A stretch of 64,000 nt of DNA from CAUPWF01 sp964367905 (GTDB taxonomy: Bacteria; Bacillota; Clostridia; Lachnospirales; Lachnospiraceae). The notes beneath the pieces were generated by a model. The model was not told the DNA's origin. It saw only the letters and a program-made list of their open reading frames with translations, and searched no databases. The position numbers and the translations under genes are program-made. How positions within the stretch are numbered: the first letter of the stretch is position 1; each line of letters opens with the position of its first letter. Positions 1-8,579 of this stretch are shown here, piece after piece. The stretch spans positions 10,645 to 74,644 of the forward strand of contig CAYIZP010000012.1 in NCBI GenBank assembly GCA_964367905.1, written 5' to 3'.

Positions 1-944
1 ATGCGAATCTGTTCCTTAATCAAGTCAATTCCAGTTACCCACTCCGTTACAGGGTGCTCTACTTGAATTCTCGTATTCATTTCCATAAAATAAAAGGCAC
101 CCGATTTTTCAAGCAAAAATTCAATGGTTCCTGCATTTTCATAGTTTGCTGCCTTTGCTGCTCGGACTGCTGCATCCCCCATCTTCGCTCTTAATTCTTC
201 ACTAAGAGCAACCGACGGCGCCTCTTCGATCATCTTTTGATGATTTCTCTGCACCGAACAATCTCTCTCTCCTAGATGTATCACATTGCCATATTTATCT
301 GCTAAAATCTGGAACTCCACATGTCGTGGTTCCACTACGAAATGCTCGATATACATCGTGTTATCGCCAAATGCCATCTGTGTTTCTTTCTGAGCCGTCT
401 GAAACGCCTTCTCAAATTCCTCCGCACACTCCGCAACACGCATTCCTTTTCCACCACCACCTAGGGCAGCCTTTACGATAACTGGATAGCCAACCTCAGC
501 TGCAATTGCATATCCTGCTTCCGCATCATAGATTGGTTCCTTGCTTCCATGGATGACAGGAACTCCAGCTGCTATCATCGTATTTCTCGCTTCTTGCTTG
601 TGCCCCATCTTGCGCATCACATCTCCGTCTGGTCCGATAAATGTAATGTTGCATTGCTTACATAGGTCTACAAACTTACTGTTTTCTGATAAAAATCCAA
701 ATCCCGGATGGATGGCATCTGCACCTGAAATAATCGTAGCACTGATGATACTCTCCATATTCAGATAACTTTCACTCGACGGCGCAGGTCCAATGCAAAC
801 CGCCTCATCTGCAAGCTGTGTATGCAATGCTTCTTTATCTGCCTCAGAGTAAATGGCAACTGTTTCAATTCCCATCTCGCGACAAGCACGAATAATTCTT
901 ACCGCAATTTCACCACGGTTTGCAACCAATACTTTTTGAATCAT
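1..944 (-). CDS. accC: Biotin carboxylase subunit of acetyl-CoA carboxylase (N-terminal 314 residues; 3' part outside window)
   Basis: Carboxylates the biotin of AccB using ATP and bicarbonate, the first half of malonyl-CoA synthesis. I translated it by hand from the minus strand. The protein opens MIQKVLVANRGEIAVR, the usual biotin carboxylase N-terminus. The ATP-grasp glycine loop (KAALGGGGKGMR) lies near residue 160, HVEFQIL follows, and the active-site stretch EMNTRIQVEHPVTE is near the truncated end. The family is about 450 residues long, so roughly the last third, and presumably accD and accA, lie beyond position 1. It follows fabZ by about 20 bases and is clearly in the same operon. 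Nothing looks damaged. Confidence 0.97.
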   Translation of the reverse strand, partial: MIQKVLVANRGEIAVRIIRACREMGIETVAIYSEADKEALHTQLADEAVCIGPAPSSESYLNMESIISATIISGADAIHPGFGFLSENSKFVDLCKQCNITFIGPDGDVMRKMGHKQEARNTMIAAGVPVIHGSKEPIYDAEAGYAIAAEVGYPVIVKAALGGGGKGMRVAECAEEFEKAFQTAQKETQMAFGDNTMYIEHFVVEPRHVEFQILADKYGNVIHLGERDCSVQRNHQKMIEEAPSVALSEELRAKMGDAAVRAAKAANYENAGTIEFLLEKSGAFYFMEMNTRIQVEHPVTEWVTGIDLIKEQIR

Positions 945-963
945 ATAAATAACCGTCCCTTCA

Positions 964-1389
964 TTAGCCAACCATGAAAGTAAGTTCTGCGGTCGCTACG
1001 ACTTTACCGTCCACACTTGCAACACCTTCTGCTACCCCGATTGGTCCTTTTTGTTTTATCATATTCACTTCTAATTTTAACTTATCGCCAGGCACTACCT
1101 TGCCTTTGAATTTGCATTTGTTAATTCCTGCAAAATAAGCAATTTTTCCTCTTAGTTCTTCTTGGCACAATAATGCTACTGCACCGACCTGTGCCATGGC
1201 TTCAATGGTCAATACTCCTGGCATTACCGGTTCTTGTGGAAAATGACCCTTGAAGAAGTCCTCACGAAAAGTCACACACTTGTAACCGATGGCATGCTTA
1301 CCCGGTGTATAATCTTCAATGTAATCAATCAACAAGAATGGATGTCTGTGCGGGATGATTTCTTCGATTTCTTTTACGTTTAATCTCAT
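964..1389 (-). CDS. fabZ: 3-hydroxyacyl-ACP dehydratase FabZ
   Basis: Dehydrates 3-hydroxyacyl-ACP to trans-2-enoyl-ACP in fatty acid elongation. The 141-residue length and single hot-dog fold are standard. The catalytic pair is visible as His49 in KGHFPQEPVMPG and Glu63 in LTIEAMAQ. The N-terminal HRHPFLLID motif is typical. It sits between accB and accC with short gaps, and its ATG follows an AGGAGG-like site. No fabA or fabM isomerase is visible here, so how unsaturated fatty acids are made cannot be read from this window. Confidence 0.97.
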   Translation of the reverse strand: MRLNVKEIEEIIPHRHPFLLIDYIEDYTPGKHAIGYKCVTFREDFFKGHFPQEPVMPGVLTIEAMAQVGAVALLCQEELRGKIAYFAGINKCKFKGKVVPGDKLKLEVNMIKQKGPIGVAEGVASVDGKVVATAELTFMVG

Positions 1390-1414
1390 GATGAGCCTCC
1401 TAAATTATGTACTC

Positions 1415-1876
1415 CTACGCAATGACAAAAAGTGGTTGACCATACTCAACACCTTTTGCATTCTCTACTAGAACCTCTTTTACTACTCCATCGAAATCAC
1501 TTTCGATTTCGTTCATCAACTTCATCGCTTCTACAATCCCCAATACTTGTCCCTTTTTCACTGTATCTCCTACACTTACAAACGGCTTGGCATCTTCTGA
1601 TGGAGCTGCGTAGAATGTCCCAACGAGTGGAGACGCTACCACATTTCCTTCTATCTTCTCGGTTGCATCTATTTCTGTTACAACTGCTACACTACCATTT
1701 ACCGCTGGTGCAATCACTTCCTGTGCTTGTACCACTGTCTGTGGTGCTTGTGTCGTAATAATTGGAGTCTCATTTGTGCGAAGTAAAATCTTCACATCGC
1801 CTTCCTCATATTTAAATGTCGTAAGGTTGGAATCCGAAACAGCCTCTATCAATTGAATGATTTGATCAAACTTCAT
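1415..1876 (-). CDS. accB: Biotin carboxyl carrier protein of acetyl-CoA carboxylase
   Basis: Carries carboxyl-biotin between AccC and the carboxyltransferase AccDA. The C-terminal biotinyl domain contains VEAMKLMNE, with Lys119 as the biotinylated residue, 34 residues from the end as expected. The N-terminal helical segment (MKFDQIIQLIEAV) and the Ala/Val/Pro-rich linker around residues 40-75 match the family. It lies between fabF and fabZ, the usual clostridial order, and must be biotinylated by a BirA enzyme encoded elsewhere. Confidence 0.97.
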   Translation of the reverse strand: MKFDQIIQLIEAVSDSNLTTFKYEEGDVKILLRTNETPIITTQAPQTVVQAQEVIAPAVNGSVAVVTEIDATEKIEGNVVASPLVGTFYAAPSEDAKPFVSVGDTVKKGQVLGIVEAMKLMNEIESDFDGVVKEVLVENAKGVEYGQPLFVIA

Positions 1877-1915
1877 CGTTTTACCTTCTTTCTCTACTTA
1901 TTTTCATGTCTAGTT

Positions 1916-3154
1916 TTAATCTTCGTATTTCTTCAATAAAATCGTTGCATTATGTCCGCCAAATCCTAGCGAGTTGCTCATTGCATAACGAACTTCCTTC
2001 TCTACTGGTGCCCCGATTACATAATCCAAATCACACTCAGGATCTACATTTTCAGTTCCCATCGTTTGGTGAATAAATCCTTCTTGTATTGTCTTCACAC
2101 ACACAATAGCCTCTACTCCACCTGCAGCTCCTAACAAGTGACCAATCATAGACTTTGTAGAATTTATCTTCAAGTTCTTCGCTGCATCGCCAAAGGTCAA
2201 GTTAATCGCACGTGTCTCAAACAAATCATTATGATGTGTACTTGTTCCATGTGCATTGATATATTCTACTTCCTCTGGTTTTACACCTGCTTCTTCCATT
2301 GCTAATGTCATAGCTCTAGCTGCTCCACTTCCGTCTTCTGCTGGCGATGTAATATGATATGCATCACAAGTAGAACCATATCCTACGATTTCCGCATAGA
2401 TTTTAGCCCCTCTTGCTTTTGCGTGCTCTAATTCTTCCAACACGATAACTCCTGCACCTTCACCGATAACAAATCCATTTCTATCTACGTCGAATGGTCT
2501 AGATGCTTTGGTAACATCTGGCTCAGAAGATAGGGCTGTTAGCCCTGAGAATCCAGCCACGCCAACTGGTGTAATCGCTGCTTCTGTTCCACCTGCAAAG
2601 ATTACCTCTGCATCTTCATATGCAATTGCACGGAATGCGTCTCCGATGCTATTAGTTCCACTGGCACATGCCGTTACAACATCCGTACATTTTCCCTTGC
2701 ATCCTAGTTGAATCGCAACATTTCCCGCTGCCATATTCGAAATCATAAGTGGTACTATAAGCGGATTAACTCTTCCCGGTTTTCCATCTAATATCTTCTC
2801 GTGTTCCTTCTCGATGATATTCAGACTTCCAATTCCAGATCCAACAATCACACCTACACGAAATGGATCTTCCTTGTCCATATCTAACATAGAATCAGCC
2901 ATGGCCTCCTTTGCTGCTACAACCGCATATTGCGAGAATGCCTCCATACGTTTAGCCGCTTTGAAATCCATATATTCTTTTGCAACAAAATCTTTTAACT
3001 CTGCCGCTATCTTAATCTTGAAGTTCTCTGTGTCAAATTTTGTAATTGGTCCTACTCCAACCTTTCCTTCTTTTACACTTGCCCAAAAATCGTTTACATT
3101 ATTTCCAATTGGAGTAACTGCTCCCATTCCTGTAATAACAACTCTTCTCTTCAT
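1916..3154 (-). CDS. fabF: Beta-ketoacyl-ACP synthase II (FabF)
   Basis: Condenses malonyl-ACP with growing acyl-ACP chains. I chose the start at MKRRVVITGMG because it gives 412 residues, the usual FabF length, and does not run into fabG; the longer open frame adds 16 unlikely residues. The thiolase-fold catalytic triad is intact: Cys in VVTACASGTN, His in NAHGTSTHHND and His in KSMIGHLLGAAGG. The C-terminal SNSLGFGGHNA glycine loop is present. AAGGAAAGGA lies just upstream of the chosen ATG. It is the operon's only visible elongating synthase. Confidence 0.96.
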   Translation of the reverse strand: MKRRVVITGMGAVTPIGNNVNDFWASVKEGKVGVGPITKFDTENFKIKIAAELKDFVAKEYMDFKAAKRMEAFSQYAVVAAKEAMADSMLDMDKEDPFRVGVIVGSGIGSLNIIEKEHEKILDGKPGRVNPLIVPLMISNMAAGNVAIQLGCKGKCTDVVTACASGTNSIGDAFRAIAYEDAEVIFAGGTEAAITPVGVAGFSGLTALSSEPDVTKASRPFDVDRNGFVIGEGAGVIVLEELEHAKARGAKIYAEIVGYGSTCDAYHITSPAEDGSGAARAMTLAMEEAGVKPEEVEYINAHGTSTHHNDLFETRAINLTFGDAAKNLKINSTKSMIGHLLGAAGGVEAIVCVKTIQEGFIHQTMGTENVDPECDLDYVIGAPVEKEVRYAMSNSLGFGGHNATILLKKYED

Positions 3155-3174
3155 GCTAATAACCATTCCTTTCC

Positions 3175-3915
3175 TTAAATCGCCATCCCGCCATCGACAC
3201 AAATTACCTGCCCCGTGATGTACTTTGCTTTCTCTGACGCCAAAAATGTTGTCATATTGGCAACGTCCTCTACTTTTCCAAATGTTCCAAGTGGAATCTG
3301 CTTTGTTGCAGTTTCCTTCACACTATCACTCAACACATCTGTCATCTCTGTCTCAATAAAACCAGGTGCTATGGCATTGACCGTAATTCCTCGTGACGCC
3401 AATTCTCTGGCTACTGATTTTGTAAGGCCAATCACTCCAGACTTCGATGCTGAATAATTTGCTTGACCTGCGTTCCCTAGCACTCCCGAAACCGATGAAA
3501 TATTAATAATTCTTCCACTTCTCTGCTTCATCATCCCTCTTGTAACGAATTTAATACAGTTAAATGTTCCTTTTAGGTTGATATTTAATACATCGTCATA
3601 GTCTTGCTCCGACATACGCATAATCAATCCATCTTTTGTAATTCCTGCATTATTTACTAGGATGTCTACTCGTCCATATTCTGCAATTACATCGGCAAAA
3701 AACTTCTCACAATCGGCATAATTCCCGATGTTGCATTGATATGTCATAGCCGTTCCACCATTGTCCTCAATGGCTTTCTTCACTTCCTCGGCCTTGTCTT
3801 TTGAGCCATTGTAATTAATAACAACCGTAGCACCTTGACTTGCTAATTCCAATGCGATTCCGCGACCAAGCCCTCTCGATGCACCTGTTACTACTGCAAT
3901 TTTTCCATTTAGCAT
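3175..3915 (-). CDS. fabG: 3-oxoacyl-ACP reductase FabG
   Basis: NADPH-dependent reduction of 3-ketoacyl-ACP. Classical short-chain dehydrogenase of 246 residues: TGASRGLGRGIA cofactor loop near residue 10, NNAG near residue 90, catalytic Ser in ISSVSG and Tyr-Lys in YSASK, and the C-terminal GQVICVDGGMA. Its ATG starts one base after the fabD stop codon, which suggests translational coupling. Other short-chain dehydrogenases share the fold, but the operon position makes FabG secure. Confidence 0.97.
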   Translation of the reverse strand: MLNGKIAVVTGASRGLGRGIALELASQGATVVINYNGSKDKAEEVKKAIEDNGGTAMTYQCNIGNYADCEKFFADVIAEYGRVDILVNNAGITKDGLIMRMSEQDYDDVLNINLKGTFNCIKFVTRGMMKQRSGRIINISSVSGVLGNAGQANYSASKSGVIGLTKSVARELASRGITVNAIAPGFIETEMTDVLSDSVKETATKQIPLGTFGKVEDVANMTTFLASEKAKYITGQVICVDGGMAI

Positions 3916-3916
3916 G

Positions 3917-4837
3917 TTATGCCATCCCTTCTAACACTTTTTCCATATCCTCTATTGTTTCAATATTATAAACCTTGATACTTCGATCAATTTTCTTCAT
4001 GAAACCACTCAATGTTTTTCCAGGTCCGATTTCTACAAATGTATCAACGCCCTGTGCAATCATCTCGCGCACACTTTGCTCCCAACGTACCGATGAAGAT
4101 ACTTGTTCCGCAAGCAATTCGCATATCTCTGAACTATCATTCACATACTTCGCTGTTACATTGGTTACATATGGAATCTCTAGATTTGAAATCTCCACCT
4201 GCTCCAACACTTCTTTGAGGTCTGCTCCTGCTTGTGTCAGCATCTTGGAATGGAATGGTCCACTCACATTTAATCGGATTACTCTCTTCGCGCCCGCTTC
4301 TTTCAAAGCTTCCTCTGCAATCCCAACACCTGCGATTTCTCCTGTGATTACAATCTGTCCTGGGCAATTGTAATTGGCAATGGATACCCCTTGAATCGGT
4401 TCCAATACCGCCTCAATCTTCTCTCCATCTAGCCCCAAAACTGCTGCCATCGCGCCTTCTCCTAGCGGAACCGCTTCCTGCATTAGGATTCCACGTTTCC
4501 GTACGGTACGAATAGCATCTTCATTGCTCATCCCACCAGCCGCAGCGATTGCACAATACTCACCGAGGCTCAATCCCGCTGTAACCTCTGGACGAAGACC
4601 TCTTTCTTTTAGAACCTCAGTCATAGCCAAACATGTGGTTACCATGGCCGCCTGTGTATATTCTGTAATATCTAATTTGTCATTTTCCTCGAAGCACAAT
4701 GCTTCCATATCTATATCGAGTTCCTTCGATGCCATCAAAAACACATCTTTCGCACTCGGACATTGTTCATAAAACTCCTTACCCATTCCTGCCTTCTGTG
4801 AGCCTTGACCTGGGTAGATAAATGCAATTTTACTCAT
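3917..4837 (-). CDS. fabD: Malonyl-CoA:ACP transacylase FabD
   Basis: Loads malonyl groups onto acyl carrier protein. The 306-residue alpha/beta hydrolase-like protein has the YPGQGSQ oxyanion motif near residue 10, the nucleophile in GLSLGEY near residue 92 and the partner His in SGPFHSKML near residue 200. It overlaps the end of fabK by 8 bases and is followed at once by fabG, so fabK, fabD and fabG form a tightly coupled block. Confidence 0.97.
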   Translation of the reverse strand: MSKIAFIYPGQGSQKAGMGKEFYEQCPSAKDVFLMASKELDIDMEALCFEENDKLDITEYTQAAMVTTCLAMTEVLKERGLRPEVTAGLSLGEYCAIAAAGGMSNEDAIRTVRKRGILMQEAVPLGEGAMAAVLGLDGEKIEAVLEPIQGVSIANYNCPGQIVITGEIAGVGIAEEALKEAGAKRVIRLNVSGPFHSKMLTQAGADLKEVLEQVEISNLEIPYVTNVTAKYVNDSSEICELLAEQVSSSVRWEQSVREMIAQGVDTFVEIGPGKTLSGFMKKIDRSIKVYNIETIEDMEKVLEGMA

Positions 4838-5768
4838 AAGATTCTGTTCCCTTCAGTAGTACTTCCGCTTGGTCGTTAATTCTTACCACTAATTCCTTCG
4901 CTGTCACTTCATCCTTCACCAATCCTGCAATTTGACCAGCCATGATGCTTCCTGTTTCCACATCACCTTCTACTACCGCCTTACGCAAGCCCCCTAGGGT
5001 CAACAACTCTAGTTCTTCGAATGAAGTTCCTGCTGCCTCAAGACGTAAGTATTCTTTTGTCTGCTTATTACGGATTGTTCGAACTGGGTGTCCTGTAGTT
5101 CTTCCTGTTACCCTTGTATCGATATCTTTTGCTTTAATTACATATTTTTTATAGTTATCATGAACAATGGATTCTTTCACTGTCACAAAGCAAGTTCCCA
5201 TCTGTACGGCTTTTGCTCCTAGCATAAATGCTGCAGCAACACCTCTTCCGTCAGCCATACCACCTGCCGCAATTACTGGCACACTCACTGCATCCACCAC
5301 CTGTGGTACAAGTGCCATCGTTGTTGTCTCTCCAATATGTCCCCCTGCTTCGCACCCTTCTGCAACAACTGCATCTGCTCCGCAACGTTCCATTCTTCTC
5401 GCCAATGCTACGGACGCTACTACTGGGATAACCTTCACTCCCGCATCCTTCCACATCTGCATATATTTCTCGGGATTTCCCGCCCCTGTCGTTACTACCT
5501 GAACCCCTTCTTCGGCAATGATTTTCGCAATCTCATCCGACTCCGGATTCATTAGCATCAGATTCACCCCAAATGGTTTCTCTGTCAATTTCTTTACTTC
5601 TCTGATCTGATCTCGTACCCATGAAGCCGGTGCTCCTCCAGCTCCGATCACGCCTAAGCCACCGGCTTCTGATACGGCAGCCGCAAGATGATATTCAGCA
5701 ACCCATGCCATTCCGCCTTGAATGATCGGATATTCAATTCCCAGTAATCTGGTTACCTCTGTTTTCAT
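4830..5768 (-). CDS. fabK: FMN-dependent enoyl-ACP reductase FabK
   Basis: Catalyses the last step of each elongation cycle and replaces FabI, as in many Gram-positive anaerobes. The TIM-barrel flavoprotein opens with IEYPIIQGGMAWV. It carries GCEAGGHIG and VPVIAAGGMADGRG, which form the FMN phosphate site, followed by GAKAVQMGT. Its 312 residues are typical. Nitronate monooxygenases have the same fold, but the position between acpP and fabD makes FabK the right call. A FabK-only pathway would be expected to resist triclosan-type FabI inhibitors (family knowledge, not tested here). Confidence 0.95.
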   Translation of the reverse strand: MKTEVTRLLGIEYPIIQGGMAWVAEYHLAAAVSEAGGLGVIGAGGAPASWVRDQIREVKKLTEKPFGVNLMLMNPESDEIAKIIAEEGVQVVTTGAGNPEKYMQMWKDAGVKVIPVVASVALARRMERCGADAVVAEGCEAGGHIGETTTMALVPQVVDAVSVPVIAAGGMADGRGVAAAFMLGAKAVQMGTCFVTVKESIVHDNYKKYVIKAKDIDTRVTGRTTGHPVRTIRNKQTKEYLRLEAAGTSFEELELLTLGGLRKAVVEGDVETGSIMAGQIAGLVKDEVTAKELVVRINDQAEVLLKGTESYE

Positions 5769-5814
5769 AATTGCAACCTCTTTTCTTTTTATTCTTTTCT
5801 TTTTATTCTATTTT

Positions 5815-5961
5815 TTAACACCTACGGATTGCTACGCACTTTGTGCTCGCACAATCCTAAAAACATTCAGAATTCGCCCTGCTCGGGCTACTTCTTCATG
5901 TTTTGCGGGTCCCAAAGTCATATTTTTGTATGCAAGCATACAACATATGACCTTTTGACCC
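5815..5961 (-). repeat. Structured intergenic repeat-like element between acpP and fabK
   Basis: About 150 bases without an open frame. Read on the transcribed strand it holds three stem-loops. The first is a long imperfect hairpin (5907-5961) with outer GGGTC/GGACCC, middle GGTCATAT/ATATGAC and inner GTATGC/GCATAC pairings. The second is a short GCCC/GGGC stem (5876-5888). The third is GGATTG/CAATCC (5826-5857) closing GTGC repeats. No T-run follows any stem, so it is not a normal terminator. It resembles dispersed intergenic repeats of clostridial genomes, but no second copy is in this window. Confidence 0.6.
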
Positions 5962-5970
5962 TGGTATCAT

Positions 5971-6195
5971 TTATTGATTTGCTTTGATGTAATCCATAAC
6001 ATCTTTTACTGTTACCATTTTCTCTAGCTCTTCTGTTGGAATCTCGATTCCAAACTCTTCTTCAAATGACATTACCAATTCGAATAAGTCTAATGAATCT
6101 GCTCCTAAATCGTCTTTGAAACTTGCTGTCTCCACTACTTCTGAAGCCTCAACTCCTAATCCGTCTGCGATGATTTCTTGAATTTTTTCTAACAT
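5971..6195 (-). CDS. acpP: Acyl carrier protein
   Basis: Carries acyl intermediates on a 4'-phosphopantetheine arm. The 74-residue acidic protein has the GADSLDLFELVM motif with Ser34 as the attachment site, then FGIEIP and the final helix. It is the second gene of the operon, after fabH, with a gap of about 60 bases. The downstream stretch to fabK is unusually long and structured, which could let acpP be expressed at a higher level than the rest. Confidence 0.98.
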   Translation of the reverse strand: MLEKIQEIIADGLGVEASEVVETASFKDDLGADSLDLFELVMSFEEEFGIEIPTEELEKMVTVKDVMDYIKANQ

Positions 6196-6256
6196 AATTT
6201 TGTCTCCTTTTAATTAAATTTAATCTTATCTATGTATGCCGGTTACCCGGTCGATA

Positions 6257-7210
6257 CTATTGCCATTCGACATAGGTTGCTCCCCATGTCAATCCTGCGC
6301 CAAATCCAGAGAGAATTAATTTCATTCCTGGCTTCAACTTGCCAGACTTGTTTAACTCATCTAATAAAAGTGGAACGCTTGCCGCCGATGTATTGCCATA
6401 CTCCATCAAGTTCACTGGCAATTTCTCTGTGCTGACTCCTAGTTTCTTTGCTACTGAATCTATAATTCTCTTATTCGCTTGATGTACTATATACAAATCA
6501 ATCTCGTCTTTCTCTACCTTTACCTGCTCCAATACCCCATTGATACACTTTGGTATCTCACGTAGAACAAATTTGAATACCTCTTGTCCATCCATCTTGA
6601 GGTACGTGTCTTCAAGTTCTACCTTAGTTTGGTGTCTAGACTCACATACTAAAGCTTTTCCCTTGTCTCCATTCGAACCACCAACCATAATACTCGGCTC
6701 ACCCTTAGTCGCTTCTAACACCGCTGCACCAGCACCATCTCCAAAGAGCACGCAAGTCCCGCGATCACTCCAATCAAGCAGGGTCGAAATACTGTCTGCA
6801 CCAATCACCAACGCGCGCTTCGAACTTCCTCCTGCAATATACATCTGTGCTGTGTGGTATGCGAACAAAAATCCCGAACAGGCTGCATTCATATCAAAAC
6901 ACACTGCATGACTCGCTCCAATTGCACTCTGTACCACACAGGCGATATTAGGCATCACCTTGTCTGGCGATGTAGTAGCTACAATCACTAAATCCAATTC
7001 CTCTGGACTCATTTTCGCCGAAGCCAAGGCATCTTTTGCAGCTTCAATCGCCATATCGGAAGTTCTCTCCCCATCTGCAATATGACGTCTCTCAATCCCC
7101 GTTCTTTCCCGAATCCATTCATCACTTGTTTCGACTATGGTCGAAAGGTCATCATTGGTCATCACTTTCTTCGGTGCATAAGAACCAGTTCCTCTAATTA
7201 CTCCTATCAT
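6257..7210 (-). CDS. fabH: Beta-ketoacyl-ACP synthase III (FabH)
   Basis: Starts fatty acid synthesis by condensing an acyl-CoA primer with malonyl-ACP. The 317-residue protein has catalytic Cys in MNAACSGFLFA (near residue 110), His in IVHQANKRI and Asn in YGNTSAASVP. It is the first gene of the operon and lies directly behind the promoter and palindrome described separately. Many Firmicutes have a MarR-type fabT regulator gene in front of fabH; here no regulator gene is present. Confidence 0.97.
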   Translation of the reverse strand: MIGVIRGTGSYAPKKVMTNDDLSTIVETSDEWIRERTGIERRHIADGERTSDMAIEAAKDALASAKMSPEELDLVIVATTSPDKVMPNIACVVQSAIGASHAVCFDMNAACSGFLFAYHTAQMYIAGGSSKRALVIGADSISTLLDWSDRGTCVLFGDGAGAAVLEATKGEPSIMVGGSNGDKGKALVCESRHQTKVELEDTYLKMDGQEVFKFVLREIPKCINGVLEQVKVEKDEIDLYIVHQANKRIIDSVAKKLGVSTEKLPVNLMEYGNTSAASVPLLLDELNKSGKLKPGMKLILSGFGAGLTWGATYVEWQ

Positions 7211-7280
7211 TTATATCTCCTATGACTATTGCTTTCGCATATAGTTTGATTCATAAATTATTTTTTCTTTCAAATAGTTT

Positions 7281-7293
7281 TACTTTCAAAGTA
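7281..7293. promoter_or_regulatory. Palindromic operator candidate overlapping the fab promoter
   Basis: A perfect palindrome, TACTTTCAAAGTA, overlaps the -10 box of the fabH promoter. A related half, TTTCAAAT, lies just downstream at about 7267-7274. This is where a repressor such as FabT or FapR would sit. The sequence is not a clear match to either published box, so the binding protein is unknown. Confidence 0.45.
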
Positions 7294-7317
7294 TATCACA
7301 AAAAAAAGAAAAGTCAA
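7290..7317 (-). promoter_or_regulatory. Promoter of the fatty acid operon
   Basis: Minus-strand TTGACT (7312-7317) and TATACT (7290-7295) are separated by 16 bases, about 75 bases upstream of the fabH ATG. The -35 box lies inside the 3' arm of the terminator of the upstream diguanylate cyclase gene. Confidence 0.7.
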
Positions 7318-7336
7318 CTTTTTATTGTCGACTTTC
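7299..7336 (-). terminator. Rho-independent terminator of the diguanylate cyclase genes
   Basis: On the minus strand GAAAGTCGAC and GTTGACTTTTC pair around an 8-base A-rich loop and are followed by a run of T. It lies just downstream of the GGDEF gene and overlaps the fab promoter. Confidence 0.75.
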
Positions 7337-7354
7337 CTCTGTCAATCCACCGCT

Positions 7355-8578
7355 CTATATTCTATTGGTTTTCCTCTGTTTTTTCCCTAATCTCTTAAAC
7401 TCATACATGCGCTTATCTGCAAGTGCAATCAATTGCTCAGCTTCTAACGTATTGGCTTCATCCGCGAAAACCACTCCATAACTTATAGACGTATAGTATT
7501 CCTTATCATATCTCTGTTTTAAGTTTACTACTTCGTGATGACAACTAACCACCTTAGAGTTTATACTAGCTTCACTATCATAATTTCCAATTACGAGAAT
7601 TTCATCTCCACCATATCGACAAACCACATATCCGTAAAAGGTATTGTTTATTACTTGTGAAATTTTTTGAATATAGAAGTCACCTTCTACATGTCCATAT
7701 GTGTCATTGACATATTTCAATCCATCGATATCTATAAATACAATAAAGAATTTTTCTTTGTTACTTGTTTTTTTTGCCAACGTTTCGTCAAATACGATCC
7801 TCATATGCATCTTTGTAAGATCATCCGTCAAGGATTCTTCTTCCAATTTTTTTATCAAGTTTAATTGTTCTTCATTTTGATCTCGTATCTTTTCATAGTC
7901 AACGTATGCTATCCTTAAATCTGCCAAACTATATGCATATATTAAAAATCCTACAAATCCTATCAATGCGAACACACCTGTCAGTAAAAAATGAAATACA
8001 AATCCTGCTCCACCTTGCGTTGTAGATATTGTGAGCGCGAATACGAACATAGTTGCATAGAGCAACGAGTAGATTCCTGTGAGAAATTTCATATTAAGCT
8101 CATCTGATAAAATCGTGTCTAGATAAATTCGTTTCAAACTGCTTCTTGCCGTGAAGATTGTACCGATTGAAAATGTAAATGAAATTGCTACTATTAACAT
8201 TCTCATTTGTGCATTATCTACTGTCTCTACAATCCCTCCCCCTTTAACTAACGCAACACTCGCCATTCCAATAAATATTTTAGCAAATAGATTGATTGCA
8301 AATGCCATTGCAAGAAACACTGCAAACATATTCTTTACTTTAAAAACAACTTTAAATTCAACTATCAGCAGGAGTACATACCCAAGCACTACAACCGCCT
8401 CATATACCACCGAAAGATATCGACAACACAGAATCCAGAACACGATATTAATAACACCGCATATCGTTCCATATAAAATCTTTCTTTGGTTTCGATTAAA
8501 TATGTAAGAAGCATAACTATATAAAATAAAATGATAGCCAAAAAATCCGATTATCAGAAGAAAATATACCCAAATCAT
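7355..8578 (-). CDS. Membrane-bound GGDEF diguanylate cyclase, no I-site
   Basis: Predicted to make cyclic di-GMP from two GTP. Residues 1-215 form about seven hydrophobic segments, a short coiled coil follows near 220-245, and the GGDEF domain fills the rest. The active-site motif reads CRYGGDEIL, a GGDEI variant that is probably still active. The inhibitory RxxD site five residues upstream is absent (FYGY instead). It is the same length (407 residues) as the gene just upstream. Its ATG comes one base after that gene's stop and its GAGGAGG ribosome site lies inside that gene, so the two are coupled. Its membrane region may sense a ligand. Confidence 0.88.
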   Translation of the reverse strand: MIWVYFLLIIGFFGYHFILYSYASYIFNRNQRKILYGTICGVINIVFWILCCRYLSVVYEAVVVLGYVLLLIVEFKVVFKVKNMFAVFLAMAFAINLFAKIFIGMASVALVKGGGIVETVDNAQMRMLIVAISFTFSIGTIFTARSSLKRIYLDTILSDELNMKFLTGIYSLLYATMFVFALTISTTQGGAGFVFHFLLTGVFALIGFVGFLIYAYSLADLRIAYVDYEKIRDQNEEQLNLIKKLEEESLTDDLTKMHMRIVFDETLAKKTSNKEKFFIVFIDIDGLKYVNDTYGHVEGDFYIQKISQVINNTFYGYVVCRYGGDEILVIGNYDSEASINSKVVSCHHEVVNLKQRYDKEYYTSISYGVVFADEANTLEAEQLIALADKRMYEFKRLGKKQRKTNRI

Positions 8579-8579
8579 T

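Noticed and set aside
541..768. Plus-strand frame of 75 codons inside accC
   Set aside because: Shadow of the accC coding strand. No ribosome site; the minus strand has all biotin carboxylase motifs. The same holds for the other plus-strand frames within the fatty acid genes.
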